From Prosthecobacter sp. (GTDB lineage: Bacteria > Verrucomicrobiota > Verrucomicrobiia > Verrucomicrobiales > Verrucomicrobiaceae): a DNA stretch of 64,000 nucleotides. The stretch lies in the NCBI GenBank assembly GCA_021733925.1, contig JAIPJY010000013.1, positions 62,001 through 126,000 of the forward strand. Direction: 5' to 3'. The notes under the pieces were generated by a model, which was not told the origin of the DNA, made no database searches, and saw nothing but the letters and a program-made list of their open reading frames with translations. Below are positions 62,308 to 64,000 of this stretch, in pieces (the first letter of the stretch is position 1; every line of letters begins with the position of its first letter). A program made the translations under genes and the position numbers.

Positions 62308-64000
62308 TCACAGCTCGATCTTCATCGGCGGTGGCGGGGCAAGCTTGAGCTTGGGGCCTTCTTCATCCGGTGTATCCACGGCATCCACGGGTATGGCTTT
62401 GCGGATCGGCGTGCCATCGTCATTCACCGGGCTGGCGCGGGGAACAGCCTGCTCGGAATTGTAGGGGTCTTCACCGATGACGGTAAGCGCCTTCATGCGC
62501 ACAGGGTCGATGTGGACCCAGCGGCTGGTCGAAGCAATGAGAGGGGCGGCGCCGAAACCGCTGGCGGGGCTTTGATAGCCGAACTGCTTGATCTCCACCG
62601 GCAGACCTTCGCCCGTGTGCAGATTGCAGAAGCCCTCCAGCGGCGTGCCGGGCCGCAGGTACTCAAAGTAGGTGGACCGCACGGATTTTTCACGGCCATC
62701 AGGCCCTTTGATTTTCTCGTAGCAGTAGTCGGTGGCGCGCAGCCCGCTGCGCTGGCACATCTCCACCCGCTCAGCAGTCTGCGGTGCCTCGATTGCCTGC
62801 GGAACGAAACGCGTGGCACTGACATTGACCATGTCCACCCACACAGGCAGCACGATGTGGTTGGAGAAAGCCCCGGGAAAAATGGTCTTCTGCTTGTCAA
62901 ACCCGGCCCACACCCCGCAGGTGACACCAGAGGTGTAACCCAGGAACCACAGATCCTTGAATTCGTAGTGCGTGCCGGTTTTGCCCCCGGCCTCAAACTC
63001 GCCGAGCTTGTAATCACTCACCGCAGGGCTCCCGGTGCCGCGATGCAGCGCCTCAACCAGGCAGGTGTGCGTCTGATAGGCGGCGATGGGGTCCATGCTC
63101 TGCACACTCCGCAGTGCCGCCTCGGAGATTTGAAACACCGCCTTGTCGTTGTTGTCCGTGATGCGCTGGATGAGGTTCAGCTTCTGCGGGCGCGTGCCCA
63201 GCGTGGGAAAATTGGAATACGCCAGGCACATCTCGCTCAGCCGCACCTCGCTGGCACCGAGGAAGGTGGAGGGGTAGTCGCGCAGTTCGGAGGTGACGCC
63301 GGCCTTCTGCGCCACTTGTTTGACCATGGGCACTCCAACGCGCTCGCCCAGGCGCACGGTGGCGGAGTTACGGCCCTGCACGAGTGCCTCACGCGAACTC
63401 ATCGGCGCCTGCGTCCATTTGGGGTTATCCACTTCCGCACCCCACTCGCCCAGAATGCCGGTCAGCCCCCCGATCATCACGCGGCGGTTGTCCAGAGGCG
63501 CATCATCCACCTTGGTTCCAGGATAAAGTCCCGGGCTGCTGAACGCGGCGGCATACACAAACGGCGTGAAGGCCGTGCCTGCAGGACGCACGCCATCCGT
63601 GGCGCGGTTGAACTGGCTGTCCCCGAAATCACGCCCCCCCACCATCGCCAAAATGCTGCCGTCCTTGTTGTCAATCATCATGGCCGCAGCCTGCAGATAC
63701 TCCGGCAGCGGCTTCGGGGTGGCGGGATCAATTTCACCCCTCTTCATGCGCGCACGGTAGTCCGCCATGATGGCCCGGAACTGCGCGAAAGTCTGGTGCT
63801 CGTAGCCCGGGCGATTTTCGACCTCGGCCATGCGCTTGTTGACCGCCTCCTCAGCGGCTTTTTGCAGGTCCTGATCAATGCTGGTGTAAATGCGGAAGCC
63901 ACCGATGGAAGCCCGCTCCTCCCCCACCAGATCCACCACCTCACGCCGCACAGCGTCAAAGACATAGCTCAGACGCGGGTCCGTGCTCTGCGGTGCCGTA
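62308..64000 (-). CDS. Class A penicillin-binding protein, N-terminus cut by window edge; degenerate transpeptidase
   Basis: The frame is open to the window edge, so about 563 C-terminal residues are visible and the glycosyltransferase domain would be off the window. The visible part is a PBP1A-type transpeptidase region (FRIYTSIDQDLQKAAEEAV, AAAMMIDNKDGSILAMVGG). The catalytic Ser-x-x-Lys, normally GSxFKPF, reads GTAFTPF with both Thr encoded by ACG (63576-63574 and 63567-63565). The second motif, S-x-N, reads G-R-N. KTG is intact (GGKTGTHYEF, 62974-62982). The last 70 residues are Pro-rich. This copy probably keeps glycan polymerisation but not crosslinking. Confidence 0.85.
   Translation of the reverse strand, partial: TAPQSTDPRLSYVFDAVRREVVDLVGEERASIGGFRIYTSIDQDLQKAAEEAVNKRMAEVENRPGYEHQTFAQFRAIMADYRARMKRGEIDPATPKPLPEYLQAAAMMIDNKDGSILAMVGGRDFGDSQFNRATDGVRPAGTAFTPFVYAAAFSSPGLYPGTKVDDAPLDNRRVMIGGLTGILGEWGAEVDNPKWTQAPMSSREALVQGRNSATVRLGERVGVPMVKQVAQKAGVTSELRDYPSTFLGASEVRLSEMCLAYSNFPTLGTRPQKLNLIQRITDNNDKAVFQISEAALRSVQSMDPIAAYQTHTCLVEALHRGTGSPAVSDYKLGEFEAGGKTGTHYEFKDLWFLGYTSGVTCGVWAGFDKQKTIFPGAFSNHIVLPVWVDMVNVSATRFVPQAIEAPQTAERVEMCQRSGLRATDYCYEKIKGPDGREKSVRSTYFEYLRPGTPLEGFCNLHTGEGLPVEIKQFGYQSPASGFGAAPLIASTSRWVHIDPVRMKALTVIGEDPYNSEQAVPRASPVNDDGTPIRKAIPVDAVDTPDEEGPKLKLAPPPPMKIEL

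Noticed and set aside
1-64000. Search for CRISPR arrays, tRNA or rRNA genes, IS elements, prophage and classic defence genes
   Set aside because: No repeat-spacer pattern, cloverleaf-like gene, transposase, integrase or nuclease-helicase cluster was seen; gaps between genes are mostly too short to hold them.

Overview
This 64 kb window is gene-dense bacterial chromosome (51 coding regions called, two cut by the window edges). I see no rRNA, tRNA, CRISPR array, insertion sequence, phage or plasmid module. The mix of families suggests a heterotrophic member of the Planctomycetota-Verrucomicrobiota group, most likely Verrucomicrobiaceae (Prosthecobacter-like). It includes two twin-arginine DUF1501 proteins, an iduronate-2-sulfatase-like sulfatase, a sialate O-acetylesterase, a GSDH-type dehydrogenase, a giant macroglobulin-like secreted protein, several SGNH and alpha/beta hydrolases, GYF-RDD membrane proteins and a ceramidase-like protein. 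That placement is inference from gene content; no marker gene here fixes the taxon.

Layout. 1-8.5 kb: cell-wall amidase lipoprotein, MFS transporter, small protein plus N-acetylglutamate synthase (argA), threonine synthase, an HlyD-type adaptor and a small K+-channel-like protein. 8.5-23.5 kb: sialate esterase, RlmM, a long-form amidophosphoribosyltransferase, secreted dehydrogenase, sulfatase, a DUF1501 plus heavy-metal-domain pair, M1 aminopeptidase with a HEAT-like tail, a small zincin and two tandem GYF-RDD proteins. 23.5-27 kb: an operon of a ClpX-like unfoldase, a cyclase-fold protein whose catalytic residues are all replaced, and recR. 27-34.6 kb: arginine operon argC-argJ-argB-argD-argF continuing into murI and an LptF/LptG permease. 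34.6-42 kb: M20 amidohydrolase, esterase, second DUF1501, TraB/GumN lipoprotein, KdsD and a ferredoxin. 42-50 kb: the 2188-residue secreted protein and an MBL-fold protein. 50-57 kb: ceramidase-like protein with an isochorismatase-SGNH fusion, divergent from a three-gene putative sugar-acid operon (UxuA-like, Nramp-fold transporter, enolase-superfamily enzyme). 57-64 kb: SGNH and alpha/beta hydrolases, leuC with a clear intrinsic terminator, a dicarboxylate symporter and a truncated class A PBP.

How genes work together. ArgA, ArgJ, ArgB, ArgC, ArgD and ArgF give the full route from glutamate to citrulline. Many of the remaining genes encode exported enzymes for polysaccharides, sulfated glycans, sialylated glycans and lipids, which fits a polymer-degrading lifestyle.

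The items most worth a second look are: (1) a class A PBP whose transpeptidase Ser-x-x-Lys is Thr-x-x-Thr; (2) a cyclase-fold membrane protein with both metal Asp replaced by Arg, overlapping a ClpX-like gene without a zinc-binding domain; (3) an Nramp-fold transporter lacking the metal-binding motif inside a sugar-acid operon; (4) the giant macroglobulin-like protein; (5) the isochorismatase-SGNH fusion. I found no single unmistakable new multigene defence or mobile system. Start codons were chosen by eye; few genes have a recognisable Shine-Dalgarno sequence.
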